Shown: in pieces, positions 15,514 through 25,075 of the stretch
Numbering within the stretch: the stretch's first letter is position 1
How the letters are laid out: every line of letters starts with the position of its first letter
Assembly (NCBI GenBank): GCA_040755295.1
Contig: JBFMBK010000011.1
Span: 38,030 to 102,029, forward strand
Length of the DNA stretch: 64,000 bases
Reading direction: 5' to 3'
Source: Bacillota bacterium
GTDB lineage: Bacteria; Bacillota; Desulfotomaculia; Desulfotomaculales; Ammonificaceae
Program-made: the position numbers and the translations under genes
The notes under the pieces: model-generated
The model's database searches: none
Seen by the model: the letters and a program-made list of their open reading frames with translations, nothing else
What the model was told of the DNA's origin: nothing

Positions 15514-16857
15514 CCTGCCATTTTGCGTAGGGTCCTGTAACTGTACCGCTTCACCGATCAGGTCGTAAGCCTTCGCGGCGGTTACCCTCACCTTTACAAA
15601 ATCACCCGGCTCCACCGGCCGGACCGCATCAAAACAGACCGTACCGTCGACATCGGGCGCGTCGGATTCACTTCGCCCGCGAAAGAAGCGCCCCTGCTTT
15701 CCTTCCGCCAGCACCGGAATCTCCTGGCCGACCCGCGACTGATTTCGCGAAAATGACAGCTCCCGGGTGACTTTTTTTAGATCCCTCGCCCGCTTTTCCC
15801 TCACCTTCCCGGATACCCTTCCGGACATTGCAGCGGCCGGTGTGCCGTCCTCACGGGAGTAGGCGAAGACCCCCACGTGCTCAAACTTCAATTCCCGTAC
15901 GGCTTCTTTCAAGGCGGTAAAATCGGTCTCCGTTTCGCCCGGAAACCCGACAATAAACGTGGTCCGCAGCGCCACACCCGGTACCGCCGCCCGCACCTTA
16001 CGGACGAGTTCCTTTGCGTCCGTTACCGGCCGGTTCATCGATTTCAGAAGGTGCGGACTCACGTGCTGCAAAGGAATATCGAGGTACCTGCAGATCCTTT
16101 CTTCTTCCGCCATGACTCTCAGTAATTCCTCGGAAATACCCGTGGGGTACGCGTAAAGCAGCCGGATCCAGCGCACTCCGTCAAGATGCGCGAGTTCCTG
16201 CAGAAGTCCGGGCAAACCGGGCCGGCCGTAAAGGTCTGTTCCCCATTTGGTGGTATCCTGCGCTACAAGGATAAGTTCTTTTACCCCTCCGGCCGCCAAT
16301 AACCCGGCTTCAGTTACAATATCCTCCCGGCTGCGGCTTCTGAAACGCCCGCGCAGCGCCGGGATAACGCAGAAACTGCAACGGTTGCCGCATCCCTCGG
16401 CGATCTTGATGTAAGCCGTATAAGAAGGCGTGGTTAAAAGGCGCGGCTCCGTTGAGTGAAGGAACCCCGGATCACCGGTGACAACAGGTTTCCGTCCTTC
16501 AAGCGCCCCTTCCACCACCTCGACCACCCGGTCCAGCTTCCCGGTACCCAAAACCGCGTCGATCTCCGGTATCTCCCGCAGCAGAGCCGCGCCGTGCCGC
16601 TCGGCCAGGCAGCCTGCCGCGATAAGCGCCCTAAGTCTTCCCTCTTGTTTGTACCCGGTCGCTTCAAGGAGGGTGATTATTGATTCCCGCTGCGCCGCAG
16701 CTATGAAGGCGCAGGTATTGACCAGTATAACGTCCGCCGCCTGCGGGTCGGAGGTAACACCATACCCGGCCGTCCCCAAAAGCCCGAGCATAACCTCGGT
16801 ATCCACCCGGTTTTTTGCGCATCCCAGACTTAGAGCACAGACAAAAATCACAACCAT
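15505..16857 (-). CDS. rimO: Ribosomal protein S12 methylthiotransferase RimO
   Basis: A 450-residue radical SAM methylthiotransferase that modifies an Asp of ribosomal protein S12. Domains in order: N-terminal UPF0004 domain with cysteines in LGCAKNRVDTE, NTCAF and AAGCLAE (binding the auxiliary 4Fe-4S cluster); radical SAM core with GCGNRCSFCVIPALRGRFRSR (CxxxCxxC); and a C-terminal TRAM domain from about residue 375. The DTTKWG and CRYLDIPLQH motifs are RimO-like rather than MiaB-like. ATG 16857 follows GGGGGT. It sits downstream of ftsK and rodZ, as in many Firmicutes. The stop codon lies in a hairpin repeat. Confidence 0.95.
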   Translation of the reverse strand: MVVIFVCALSLGCAKNRVDTEVMLGLLGTAGYGVTSDPQAADVILVNTCAFIAAAQRESIITLLEATGYKQEGRLRALIAAGCLAERHGAALLREIPEIDAVLGTGKLDRVVEVVEGALEGRKPVVTGDPGFLHSTEPRLLTTPSYTAYIKIAEGCGNRCSFCVIPALRGRFRSRSREDIVTEAGLLAAGGVKELILVAQDTTKWGTDLYGRPGLPGLLQELAHLDGVRWIRLLYAYPTGISEELLRVMAEEERICRYLDIPLQHVSPHLLKSMNRPVTDAKELVRKVRAAVPGVALRTTFIVGFPGETETDFTALKEAVRELKFEHVGVFAYSREDGTPAAAMSGRVSGKVREKRARDLKKVTRELSFSRNQSRVGQEIPVLAEGKQGRFFRGRSESDAPDVDGTVCFDAVRPVEPGDFVKVRVTAAKAYDLIGEAVQLQDPTQNGREN

Positions 16858-16886
16858 ACCCCCGCGAAATCGGACCTAATTGAAAC

Positions 16887-16923
16887 AAGAGTGAGAAGTA
16901 ATCATAGAAAACCTCTCACTCTT
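16887..16923. other. Hairpin between rodZ and rimO
   Basis: AAGAGTGAGA (16887-16896) pairs perfectly with TCTCACTCTT (16914-16923) across a 17-base loop. There is no proper T-tract, so it may be a weak terminator, an mRNA-stability structure or a processing site between the two genes. Confidence 0.45.
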
Positions 16924-17028
16924 GCTCGTGGTTACATTATACTTTAATCCTTTAAACCCTGCATCCGCAACTAAACCGGTTTCTCTTTTTCATTATTTCA
17001 TCATTTCACCATTCCGCATTCATCACTC

Positions 17029-17994
17029 TTAAGGAGTGAACTCCCTCGTTACAATCTGTCCTATACCGCCGAGGTAACCGTGGTTCTGCTCGTTGGAGAT
17101 AACCTCGACGGCCCCGGCGTTGCCCAGTATGACGGTTATAGAGTTCTGAGCGCTGAAGCTGCGCGCGTCACCGGCCCAAAGCATCCCTTCAAAAGCAGGC
17201 ACACCGTCGACGTTTACCTGCGTCCAGCACTTATCCCTGGTCGCGTTTAAAGACAACGTGACTCCCTGACTCTTCTGTTCCTCTTGTCCGGCCTGACCCG
17301 TCCCGGGTGTACCGCCTGTTTGCCCCGTCTGGCCGGCAGGAGTAGAACCGCCTGTCTGCCCCGTCTGCTCCTCGGGAGTGGTGTCGCCGGATTGGCCGGT
17401 TTGGTTGTTTTCACCTTCATGGCCTTGCTGATCCTGCGTGCTTTCTTCCGCAGGATCCTCCCGGTCTTGACCCCCGGCATCCCCTTCAGGCTCAGGCACC
17501 GGTGAATAAGACTGCTCGCCCGTGGAAGGCGGGGTCTTGTTCTCGTTAACTGGCGGTTTTGCCGGGGTTTGCGTTGTATCCTCATGTGGCAGGGCCGGTG
17601 CGTTTTCGGCCGGGCCGCTGTAAACCGCCTCATAGATGCCGTTGAAAGCAAGAAGCAACCCGACAACGGCCACTATCAGGAAAATGCTGCGGTAGCGCTG
17701 CCAGTTGAAAGGAGGACGGGGTTTCTCCTCCTTGTGCGGTTTGCTCCCGGAACTGTGTCCCTGTTCCGCTTCGAAGAACCGGTCAAGTTCCGCGGCCAGA
17801 ACAGCTTCGTCTAATTCCAGGTAGCGGGCATAAGTGCGGAGAAACGCCTTGGCGTAAACCCTTCCGGGTAAAGCATTGAACCGGTCGTTTTCCATTGCTT
17901 CCAAGAACTTCGCGCGAATCTTGGTCGCTTCTTCGGCCGTCGAAATGGTTATTCCTTTCTCTTCCCGGGCCTTGGAAAGTTTTTCTCCGATCAC
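17029..17994 (-). CDS. rodZ: RodZ-like cell-shape protein (HTH - TM - DUF4115)
   Basis: 321 residues. An N-terminal HTH_25 domain (GEKLSKAREEKGITISTAEE, then AKFLEAMENDRFNALPGRVYAKAFLRTYA) is followed by a transmembrane helix at about 102-122 (IFLIVAVVGLLLAFNGIYEA), a long low-complexity linker, and a C-terminal DUF4115 beta domain (TRDKCWTQVNVDGVPAFEGML onward). RodZ tethers MreB to the membrane in rods. The linker contains imperfect tandem GQTGGSTPAGQTG units, unusually Gly/Gln/Thr-rich and likely wall-spanning. The start is GTG 17994 with a weak GGTGG site. It sits between ftsK and rimO, the conserved Firmicute order. Confidence 0.88.
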   Translation of the reverse strand: MIGEKLSKAREEKGITISTAEEATKIRAKFLEAMENDRFNALPGRVYAKAFLRTYARYLELDEAVLAAELDRFFEAEQGHSSGSKPHKEEKPRPPFNWQRYRSIFLIVAVVGLLLAFNGIYEAVYSGPAENAPALPHEDTTQTPAKPPVNENKTPPSTGEQSYSPVPEPEGDAGGQDREDPAEESTQDQQGHEGENNQTGQSGDTTPEEQTGQTGGSTPAGQTGQTGGTPGTGQAGQEEQKSQGVTLSLNATRDKCWTQVNVDGVPAFEGMLWAGDARSFSAQNSITVILGNAGAVEVISNEQNHGYLGGIGQIVTREFTP

Positions 17995-18104
17995 TCTACC
18001 ACCCCATAAAGATTAAGACTATTTTCGCGGAAAAACGATAAAGTTTTCCCGTTTTTAACTATATCACACCGGGCAATTAATAGTCAATATTAGACATGAT
18101 TTGA

Positions 18105-20336
18105 CTATTTTCGGCGGTCTATGGTTGCGCGGTATTGTTCGAGGGTCATCAGGAGGGTTCGCGGCTTGCTTCCTTCAAAAGGACCGACTATACCCCGGCG
18201 CTCCATGATATCGATTAAGCGGGCGGCCCGGGCGTAACCGATTTTCATCCGTCGTTGAAGCAGGGAGATGGAGGCGTGGCCCGCACGCACAAGGATTTCC
18301 ACCGCCTGAGGGAAGAGTTCGTCATCCTCCTCCGGCGTTTCTTCGTATTCCGGCACCTCTACGGGAATCTCCTCCGTCGACGGCAGCCCCTGCTTCTTCA
18401 AGTATTCCACTACGGCTTCAACCTCGCGGTCGGACAAGTAGGCGCCCTGCAGTCTGAGAGGCTTGCTGCTGCCGACAGGTGAAAACAGCATATCGCCGCG
18501 GCCAAGAAGCTTTTCTGCGCCGGACATGTCCAGGATCGTACGCGAATCGACCTGTGATGAAACCGCAAACGACACCCGTGAAGGAATATTTGCCTTAATC
18601 AATCCGGTGATAACGTCTACCGACGGCCGTTGTGTGGCAACGACAAGATGAATGCCGGCCGCGCGCGCCATCTGGGCAAGCCGGCATATCGCGTCCTCAA
18701 CATCCACCGGAGCGACCATCATCAGGTCGGCCAACTCGTCTATCACCACCACGATGTAAGGCAGCCTCGCTTTCTTCTCGTCATTTAATTGTAATATGCT
18801 GTTGTAGCGGTTTATATCCCTGACCCCCACCATTGCCAGAGCCTCATAGCGGCGCTCCATTTCCCGCACCAGCCAACGGAGCGTGGCGGCCGCTTTCTTG
18901 GCGTCCGTGACCACGGGACAGGCAAGATGGGGAATATCGTTGTAGGTGGTGAGCTCCACCATCTTTGGATCTATCAACACGAGCTTTACCACGTCCGGCC
19001 CGGATTTGAACAAAATGCTGATTATCAGCGTGTTCAGGCAGACGCTTTTGCCCGCTCCCGTCGCTCCCGCGATAAGCAGGTGCGGCATCTGGGAAAGGTC
19101 CGCCACCGCTACATGACCGGCTATGCCCTTGCCCAGAACCATCGTAAGGGGCGAAGGATTCTGCACGAACTCCTTGGTCTCAAGAAGCTCGCGTAAATGT
19201 ACCAGGGAAATCGTCTTGTTCGGCACTTCGATGCCGATAGCCGCCTTACCCGGAATGGGAGCCTCGATCCGGACATCCGACGCGGCCATCGTCAATGCGA
19301 TATCATCGGCCAGACTTACTATGCGGCTGACTTTCACACCGGGGGCAGGCTGCACCTCATAGCGGGTAACTGCGGGTCCGCGGGTAACCTGCACAACCTT
19401 CGCCTTGACGCTGAAGCTGTCAAGGGTTTCTTCGAGGATTTTGATGCTTTCTGCTATGTCCCGTGAACCCGAACCGTCGCGCGTCTTCGGGATACGGGTA
19501 AGCAGCGTGATGGGCGGAGGCTTGTAGGCGACCACCTCTTCGAGGGATATCTGACTGACCCGGTCCGCGGATTTCTCGTCCATCGACAACGGACGAGGCG
19601 CTGACACTTGAGTTTCCATGCGAGGCGGCGGTTCCGTTCTCGAATGCGCAGGTTCGTTACCGTCTATAATCACAGGGAATGATGCCGGCGGTTCTTCTTC
19701 CTGTTCCGGTTCTTCTTTCTCTTCTTTAACTTCGGTGTAAATAAAGTCCCCGAACATCCGGGATAATCTATGAATGAAACGGGAGACCCTTCTTGTCACC
19801 TTCTTGCCGAGTTCTCCCGGAGACATGCTTGTGGTCAGGGCAAGACAGGCAAGGGTGACGCTCCCGAGAATAACGTAAGTCCCCGAAATTCCAAAAGCCC
19901 GGCACAGGATAAAAGATACGAAGGCGCCCACCACTCCCCCGCCGTCACCGGCAAGGCCGTTATTCAGCGCTTCCTTAAAGGCCACGTCCCGCGGCAAAAG
20001 CCATAGATCAAGGAGCACGAGGACTACCAGCACCAGGCTGGCGCCGCCGTAAGCCCTGAGCCTCAAGTCTTCCCTTCGTCCGTCCCGCAGGAGGCCTATC
20101 CCGAAAAGTCCGGCCGCGGCCGGAATCAGGTACCGGCCTTCGCCCGCCAACCCCGAAAGAATACGCCGTTCGAACGACCCTACCGCGCCCGCCGAGCCGT
20201 TCGTAAGGCCGATCAAGCTCAGGACGGCCAAAGCAAGCAAGCCCAAACCGAGAAGTTCCGCCTTAATATCCCTCATCCCGGCTTCGTTAACCTTGCTCTT
20301 TAGAGATATTCTTTCATTCTGCCTTTTTCTCGCCAT
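18105..20336 (-). CDS. DNA translocase FtsK/SpoIIIE
   Basis: A membrane-anchored motor that pumps chromosomal DNA through the division or sporulation septum. With ATG 20336 ([11 protein letters not shown]), preceded by AAGGAG at 7 bases, the protein has about 743 residues; the open frame upstream to 20525 lacks a ribosome site. About four hydrophobic helices lie in the first 200 residues, then an acidic linker. The motor domain has Walker [16 protein letters not shown] and Walker [14 protein letters not shown], then [19 protein letters not shown]. The C-terminal gamma winged helix ([31 protein letters not shown]) reads KOPS/SRS sequences. It is divergent from the biotin operon. Confidence 0.96.
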   Translation of the reverse strand: MARKRQNERISLKSKVNEAGMRDIKAELLGLGLLALAVLSLIGLTNGSAGAVGSFERRILSGLAGEGRYLIPAAAGLFGIGLLRDGRREDLRLRAYGGASLVLVVLVLLDLWLLPRDVAFKEALNNGLAGDGGGVVGAFVSFILCRAFGISGTYVILGSVTLACLALTTSMSPGELGKKVTRRVSRFIHRLSRMFGDFIYTEVKEEKEEPEQEEEPPASFPVIIDGNEPAHSRTEPPPRMETQVSAPRPLSMDEKSADRVSQISLEEVVAYKPPPITLLTRIPKTRDGSGSRDIAESIKILEETLDSFSVKAKVVQVTRGPAVTRYEVQPAPGVKVSRIVSLADDIALTMAASDVRIEAPIPGKAAIGIEVPNKTISLVHLRELLETKEFVQNPSPLTMVLGKGIAGHVAVADLSQMPHLLIAGATGAGKSVCLNTLIISILFKSGPDVVKLVLIDPKMVELTTYNDIPHLACPVVTDAKKAAATLRWLVREMERRYEALAMVGVRDINRYNSILQLNDEKKARLPYIVVVIDELADLMMVAPVDVEDAICRLAQMARAAGIHLVVATQRPSVDVITGLIKANIPSRVSFAVSSQVDSRTILDMSGAEKLLGRGDMLFSPVGSSKPLRLQGAYLSDREVEAVVEYLKKQGLPSTEEIPVEVPEYEETPEEDDELFPQAVEILVRAGHASISLLQRRMKIGYARAARLIDIMERRGIVGPFEGSKPRTLLMTLEQYRATIDRRK

Positions 20337-20518
20337 AAGTGTCTCCTTTTCTTCGCGTACTACATTCGGCGCTAAACTTAATTCTCCTGCCGGAGTACCA
20401 TTCAGCCGCTTAGCGTTTCGCTGATGGAACGCGGCAGGATGTAAGCAGAGTAATTGGAAAGTGAGAAGTGTGAAGTTGGAATTTGAGACGGGCCTGAACA
20501 GATTCCTGCGGATTAATA

Positions 20519-20547
20519 TTGACATGGGAACAGAGGACGTCTATATT
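20519..20547 (+). promoter_or_regulatory. Sigma-A promoter of the biotin operon
   Basis: A -35 TTGACA (20519-20524), a 17-base spacer and a -10 TATATT (20542-20547). This is an almost perfect consensus promoter; the expected transcription start near 20554 lies within the BirA operator just downstream. Confidence 0.8.
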
Positions 20548-20577
20548 GTTAACCAGAAATGCCTACCAGGTTTACAA
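20546..20577 (+). promoter_or_regulatory. BirA-type biotin operator
   Basis: TTGTTAACC (20546-20554), a 14-base spacer and GGTTTACAA (20569-20577) form the interrupted palindrome known for BirA operators. It overlaps the -10 box and start site of the promoter, so biotinyl-AMP-loaded BirA would block initiation. It also covers the ATG at 20559, which argues that this ATG is not the bioF start. Confidence 0.85.
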
Positions 20578-20600
20578 TTTTAAGAGAGGACCCTAATAAG

Positions 20601-21755
20601 GTGGAGTTTCTCGGTCAGACCCTGCACGATGCAGAAAACGCAGGATTGAGACGCACCCTGCGCTCATTAACGCCGTACAGCCCCACCCGGGCGCTTTTGA
20701 ACGGTCGGGAGGTAACCCTTTTCTGCACCAACAACTACCTGGGGCTCACACACCACCCCCGGGTTATCGCGAGTGCCGCGGAGGCTTTACGAACTTACGG
20801 CGCCGGAAGCGGCGCCTCACGTCTGGTGAGCGGTCACTTTCCCTTACACAATGAATTGGAGGAGAGCATCGCCCGGTTCAAGGGTTGCGCGCGGGCGCTC
20901 GTGTTTCCCGCGGGTTATATGGCCAACATCGCCGTGATCAGCGCCCTCGCCGGGCGTGGTGACGTGGTCTTCTGCGACCGGCTCTGCCACGCCTCGCTGC
21001 TCGACGGCTGCCGCTTGAGCGGCGCGAAGATTCTCCGTTTCGCGCACAACGACATCGCGTCGCTCCGCCGTCTCGTCGCGCAGCATCGCGGGCGACGGCG
21101 CCTTCTGGTCACCGAAGGCGTTTTCTCGATGGACGGTGACACCGCGCCGCTGGCGGAGTTGTACGCAGTGGCACGGGAGGACTCCCTTATCCTTATTGTA
21201 GACGATGCCCACGGCACCGGCGTCCTCGGCCCTGGAGGCCGCGGTACGCTTGCCGCCCAGGGTATACCGGTCAACGACGTCGTGCTCACCGGAACGCTTT
21301 CCAAGGCCCTGGCCTCTCTGGGAGGGTTCGTAGCAGGATCGGACGTGCTCGTCGATTTCGTCCTCAACAGCGCCCGCCCGTTCATTTTCACCACGGCCCT
21401 GCCTCCGGCCTCGGCCGCCGCGGCTCTTACCGCCTTTGAATTACTCCTGGAGGAGCCGTTGCTGCTCGGCCGGCTCTGGGAAAACGTTGGCCGGATGCGC
21501 GACGGGCTGGCGGCCCGCTGTTTTTTTACGGCCGGGACCTCGCCTATAATGCCTGTAATAGTAGGAGATCCGGCAAGGGCTTTGAGCCTTTCGGAACGAT
21601 TACTCGAGCGGGGCTATTTCGTACCGGCCATCCGCCCGCCATCGGTGCCGCATGGAACGGCACGGCTCAGAATAACCGTTAGCGCCGCGCATACCTGCGG
21701 TGAGATTGACGGTTTTTTGGCCGCTTTCAGTGAAGCGATGGAAGACGGAATTTAG
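20601..21755 (+). CDS. bioF: 8-amino-7-oxononanoate synthase (BioF)
   Basis: A PLP enzyme condensing pimeloyl-ACP/CoA with alanine in biotin synthesis. Family motifs: FCTNNYLGLTHHP, GAGSGASRLVSGHFPLHNELE, VFCDRLCHASLLDG, VTEGVFSMDGDTAPL, VDDAHGTGVLG, and TLSKALASLGG with the PLP-binding Lys. The frame opens at ATG 20559, but that codon lies inside the BirA operator; GTG 20601 (protein VEFLGQTLHDAENAGLRRTL) follows AGAGAGGA at 10 bases and matches the family's usual N-terminus, giving 384 residues. First gene of the biotin operon. Confidence 0.95.
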   Translation: MEFLGQTLHDAENAGLRRTLRSLTPYSPTRALLNGREVTLFCTNNYLGLTHHPRVIASAAEALRTYGAGSGASRLVSGHFPLHNELEESIARFKGCARALVFPAGYMANIAVISALAGRGDVVFCDRLCHASLLDGCRLSGAKILRFAHNDIASLRRLVAQHRGRRRLLVTEGVFSMDGDTAPLAELYAVAREDSLILIVDDAHGTGVLGPGGRGTLAAQGIPVNDVVLTGTLSKALASLGGFVAGSDVLVDFVLNSARPFIFTTALPPASAAAALTAFELLLEEPLLLGRLWENVGRMRDGLAARCFFTAGTSPIMPVIVGDPARALSLSERLLERGYFVPAIRPPSVPHGTARLRITVSAAHTCGEIDGFLAAFSEAMEDGI

Positions 21756-22003
21756 AATATAGAAGACAGAAGGTAGAAGGTAAGAAGGTGGCAAAGGGGA
21801 AAGGGGGAAACATGAAGAAGGGATTAGCGGCAAAAACATTTTAAGACTTGATGGTCGAGCCGACAAAGCTCGATTCATGAACATGCCCAAGGTTCTATAG
21901 ACGAATGCCTATACTATAGCTATTTTAAATTCTGGATAATAACTCTTTTTTAAAACTCTTGCTTAAATATTCTGTATTCTATATTCTGTATTCTATATTC
22001 TTT
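21753..22003. repeat. Intergenic mosaic between bioF and bioD
   Basis: About 250 bases with TAGAATATAGAAGACAGAAG and, at the other end, repeats of TTCTGTATTCTATATTC (21968-22000). No terminator or gene is visible, so read-through from bioF to bioD is plausible. Confidence 0.55.
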
Positions 22004-22020
22004 AGATGGAGGCATTAGAT

Positions 22021-22788
22021 GTGACTGAAACACAAACCGGAAACGAAGCGGCAAGACCGACACTGCCGTCGCTGTTCATAACGGGCACCGACACCGGTGT
22101 CGGTAAAACGGTCTTGAGCGCCCTTCTGGGGTTGATTTACCAGTCGGCCGGCCTGAAAACCGCCTACCTCAAACCTGTGGAAACCGGCGCCGTCAAAGGG
22201 CCGGACGGCCTCGTGCCGGGGGATACCAGGTTTGTTTCCGACGTTCTGGGCCTGGAGGAATCCATTGATGTGCTTTGCCCATACCGTTTCGAACACCCGG
22301 TTTCGCCTCATCTGGCGGGGCGCATGGGAAAAAAGGAGTTCAAACCGCAGGTGGTCCAGGAGTGCTTCAAATACCTCGAGAAATTTTATGACGCCGTGAT
22401 CGTGGAAGGCGCGGGAGGCCTTCTGGTACCCCTTTCCGAAAAATACATGGTCGCCGACCTGGCGAGAGACCTCGGGCTGCCCGTGGTTATAACGGCGCGG
22501 CCCGGGCTCGGCACCATTAATCACACCCTGTTGACGATCGCCGCGGCCCTGCAGGTCGAACTGAAGGTGGCGGGCGTGGTTGTAAACCGCTACCCCGAAG
22601 ACCCCGACCCTGTCGTCAAGGACAACCCGAGGGCGATTGCCAAACTCTCCGGTCTGCCGGTCCTGGCGCGGGTTCCCGAACTGGACGGCCTTGACGCCGG
22701 AGAACCCGGGCGCGCCTTGCTGGAAAAAGCGGCGCTGGAGCTCAACCGGCTTTACCGGTTGGACGAGGCCCTCGCCAAACTGGTGTAA
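22021..22788 (+). CDS. bioD: Dethiobiotin synthetase (BioD)
   Basis: An ATP-dependent carboxylase closing the ureido ring of dethiobiotin from DAPA and CO2. It has the P-loop FITGTDTGVGKTVLSALLG, YLKPVETGAVKGPDG, HPVSPHLAGRMG, and VEGAGGLLVPLSEKYMVADLA. The open frame begins at ATG 22006, but GGAGG at 22008-22012 lies inside it and is 8 bases from GTG 22021 (protein MTETQTGNEAARP), which is therefore the better start: 255 residues. Second gene of the biotin operon, after a repeat-filled spacer. Confidence 0.95.
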   Translation: MTETQTGNEAARPTLPSLFITGTDTGVGKTVLSALLGLIYQSAGLKTAYLKPVETGAVKGPDGLVPGDTRFVSDVLGLEESIDVLCPYRFEHPVSPHLAGRMGKKEFKPQVVQECFKYLEKFYDAVIVEGAGGLLVPLSEKYMVADLARDLGLPVVITARPGLGTINHTLLTIAAALQVELKVAGVVVNRYPEDPDPVVKDNPRAIAKLSGLPVLARVPELDGLDAGEPGRALLEKAALELNRLYRLDEALAKLV

Positions 22789-23056
22789 TTCTGATGGCCC
22801 GTGCGGTTTGTCAATTCAGGGGAAGACCGGTTTCTACTTTTTCTCGACGTCGGAACTTGGACGTCGGACGCCGGACCTATTTTCAATGGAGTCCCACCTG
22901 CCGTATTCAGCGGCACAACAAATAATAAAAATCGGCGCTGGAAATAGCGATTTACTTGTTGTTATATTTGTTTTCTTAATTCTTGGCGTTCTTGGCCAGC
23001 ACTCAGGGACTGAGTACTGGATTGGCGGTGAGATTTCTTTTAGGAGGAGTATACGG

Positions 23057-24418
23057 ATGTACAGCGGTGAGGAGATAGAACGCCTGGAAAACCTTGACCG
23101 CACGACGATCTGGCACCCTTTTACCCAGATGAAGGAGTACGTTTCCGAAAACGCCCCGGTGATCGCCGCCGGTGAAGGTTGTTACCTGATTGATATTCAC
23201 GGACGGCGCTACCTCGACGGCGTAAGCTCTCTCTGGGTCACCGTTCACGGCCACCGGAAAGCGGCGCTTAACGATGCGATCAAAGAGCAGCTCGAGAAGG
23301 TCGCGCACTCCACCCTTTTGGGGCTGGCAAACGTTCCTTCCGTGCTTCTTGCCGAGCGTTTGACAGCCATCGCCCCTGCGGGCCTCAAACGGGTCTTTTA
23401 CTCGGACAGCGGGTCCGCCGGTGTGGAGATCGCCCTTAAAATAGCCTTTCAGTACTGGCGGAATATCGGCATAACCGGCAAAAACAAGTTTCTTTCCTTC
23501 TATAACGCGTACCACGGAGATACCCTGGGAGCGGTCGGCGTAGGCGGGATGGAACTCTTTCATCAGGTTTACGGCCCCCTCGTGGTGGCTTCGTTGAAAA
23601 CGCCTTCGGCCTACTGCTACCGCTGTCCTTACGGGTACAGCGAACTGTCGGGATGCGGCCGTGATTGTTTCACCGCATTCGAACGTATCATAGAAGAGTA
23701 CCGTGACGAACTGGCCGCGGTCATTGTCGAGCCGGTGATCCAGGGCGCAGCGGGGATGATTATCTGGCCCGAGGGGTTCCTGCGGCGCCTCCGCCGCTTA
23801 TGCGACACCCACCGGGTCCTGCTGATAGCCGACGAGGTTGCGACGGGGTTCGGCCGTACCGGCAAGATGTTCGCTTGCGAACACGAGCAGGTCAGCCCCG
23901 ACATCATGATAATGGCCAAGGGCATTACCGGCGGCTACCTGCCGCTCGCGGCGACGCTTACCACCGAAACGATCTACGAGGCTTTCTATGCCGACTACCC
24001 CGAACAGAAAACGTTTTATCACGGCCACACCTACACCGGAAACCCGCTGGCATGCGCCGCTTCTATGGCCAATCTCGACCTGTTCGAAAACGAAGCGGTC
24101 ATGGACAGGCTGCAACCGAAGATAGAGCACCTCCGTACACTGCTCGACAACCTCCGGGGGCTTCCCCACGTCGGAGATGTCCGCCAGGCCGGTTTTATGG
24201 TCGGTATAGAGTTGGTCCGGAACAAAGAAACGAGGGAACCCTTCCCGCTTGTCGACCGGAAAGGACGGCAGGTGGTTCTTAAGGCGCGCGAGAAGGGTGT
24301 AATCATCCGTCCCCTGGGTGACGTTGTTGTGCTGATGCCGCCGCTGGCGATCAGCGACCCGGAGTTGTCGGACCTCTGCGGGGTAGTTACGGAAAGCATC
24401 ATGGAGGCAACGAATTGA
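23057..24418 (+). CDS. bioA: Adenosylmethionine-8-amino-7-oxononanoate aminotransferase (BioA)
   Basis: 453 residues. A PLP aminotransferase that converts KAPA to DAPA with SAM as amino donor. Motifs: TIWHPFTQMKEY near the N-terminus (the WHPFTQM block is typical of BioA), YSDSGSAGVEIALKIA, NAYHGDTLGAVGVGG, LLIADEVATGFGRTG and IMAKGITGGYLPLAA with the PLP Lys. ATG 23057 follows AGGAGGAG; the frame is open much further upstream (to 22637) but that part is bioD in another frame and spacer. The 268-base gap after bioD contains a fragment of a repeat (TTCTTGGCGTTCTTGG). Its stop overlaps the next gene as TTGA. Confidence 0.95.
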   Translation: MYSGEEIERLENLDRTTIWHPFTQMKEYVSENAPVIAAGEGCYLIDIHGRRYLDGVSSLWVTVHGHRKAALNDAIKEQLEKVAHSTLLGLANVPSVLLAERLTAIAPAGLKRVFYSDSGSAGVEIALKIAFQYWRNIGITGKNKFLSFYNAYHGDTLGAVGVGGMELFHQVYGPLVVASLKTPSAYCYRCPYGYSELSGCGRDCFTAFERIIEEYRDELAAVIVEPVIQGAAGMIIWPEGFLRRLRRLCDTHRVLLIADEVATGFGRTGKMFACEHEQVSPDIMIMAKGITGGYLPLAATLTTETIYEAFYADYPEQKTFYHGHTYTGNPLACAASMANLDLFENEAVMDRLQPKIEHLRTLLDNLRGLPHVGDVRQAGFMVGIELVRNKETREPFPLVDRKGRQVVLKAREKGVIIRPLGDVVVLMPPLAISDPELSDLCGVVTESIMEATN

Positions 24419-25074
24419 CCCCGACCGTCGGTTTGAATGGAAAAGGGATTGCTTTAAGCCCGACCGTTATCGCCGGAACGCCGGCCTACCTGCTGACGCC
24501 CGAGAATCAAAAAGGCGCGGCGATAATCCTGCACGGGTACGGCGGCGTAAAAGAGGAGGTCCTGGGTCTCGGGATCGCGGCGGCCGGCGCCGGTTGGAAA
24601 ACGTATCTTCCCGACCTTCCCGGGCACGGCGCGCACCCGGAGCCGCTGTCGGGGCAGAGCATCCGGAGGTTCGCCGCCGCCCTTAAAACCTACACTTTCA
24701 CAGCCGCCATAGGACACAGCCTGGGCGGGCGTATAGCTATGACGCTGGGAACTAAACGTACCTGCCTGCTCTCCATACCCCTCGACGTCCGGTTTGACGG
24801 ACGCAAAAGCGAACTCCTGCGGGTTCTCAGGGCGCGCCGGGTGCGGGAGTCGAAACCCTTTACCGGTCTGGAAGAAGCGCTGGCGGTTCTCAATGAGCCC
24901 TGGCCGTCCCCGCCGGTACTGCTGTTTCATTCTTTCCGGGACCTGCCGACCTGCCTGGCAGCGGTGGCAAGCGCCCGTGAAATCGGGTGGGAGACCCGCA
25001 GCGTAAACAACGTGGGGCACCTCGATATCATCACCGCCCCCGAGGTATTGAACGCTGTTGGGGCTTATCTGTGA
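24415..25074 (+). CDS. Alpha/beta hydrolase in the BioH/BioG position
   Basis: 219 residues with an alpha/beta-hydrolase pattern: oxyanion motif LHGYGGVKEE, PDLPGHGAHPEP, the nucleophile elbow GHSLGG (Ser about residue 103), and the terminal His in NVGHLDIIT. In a cluster with bioC and without bioW this is the probable pimeloyl-ACP methyl ester carboxylesterase, filling the role of BioH, although the sequence is not recognisably BioH itself. It starts at TTG 24415 overlapping the bioA stop, with GGAGG 7 bases upstream, so it is translationally coupled. Role is inferred from context. Confidence 0.75.
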   Translation: MTPTVGLNGKGIALSPTVIAGTPAYLLTPENQKGAAIILHGYGGVKEEVLGLGIAAAGAGWKTYLPDLPGHGAHPEPLSGQSIRRFAAALKTYTFTAAIGHSLGGRIAMTLGTKRTCLLSIPLDVRFDGRKSELLRVLRARRVRESKPFTGLEEALAVLNEPWPSPPVLLFHSFRDLPTCLAAVASAREIGWETRSVNNVGHLDIITAPEVLNAVGAYL

Positions 25075-25075
25075 A

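Noticed and set aside
22637..23056. Extension of bioA upstream to 22637
   Set aside because: Part lies over bioD in another frame and part over spacer; the strong AGGAGGAG site and WHPFTQM position fix the start at 23057.
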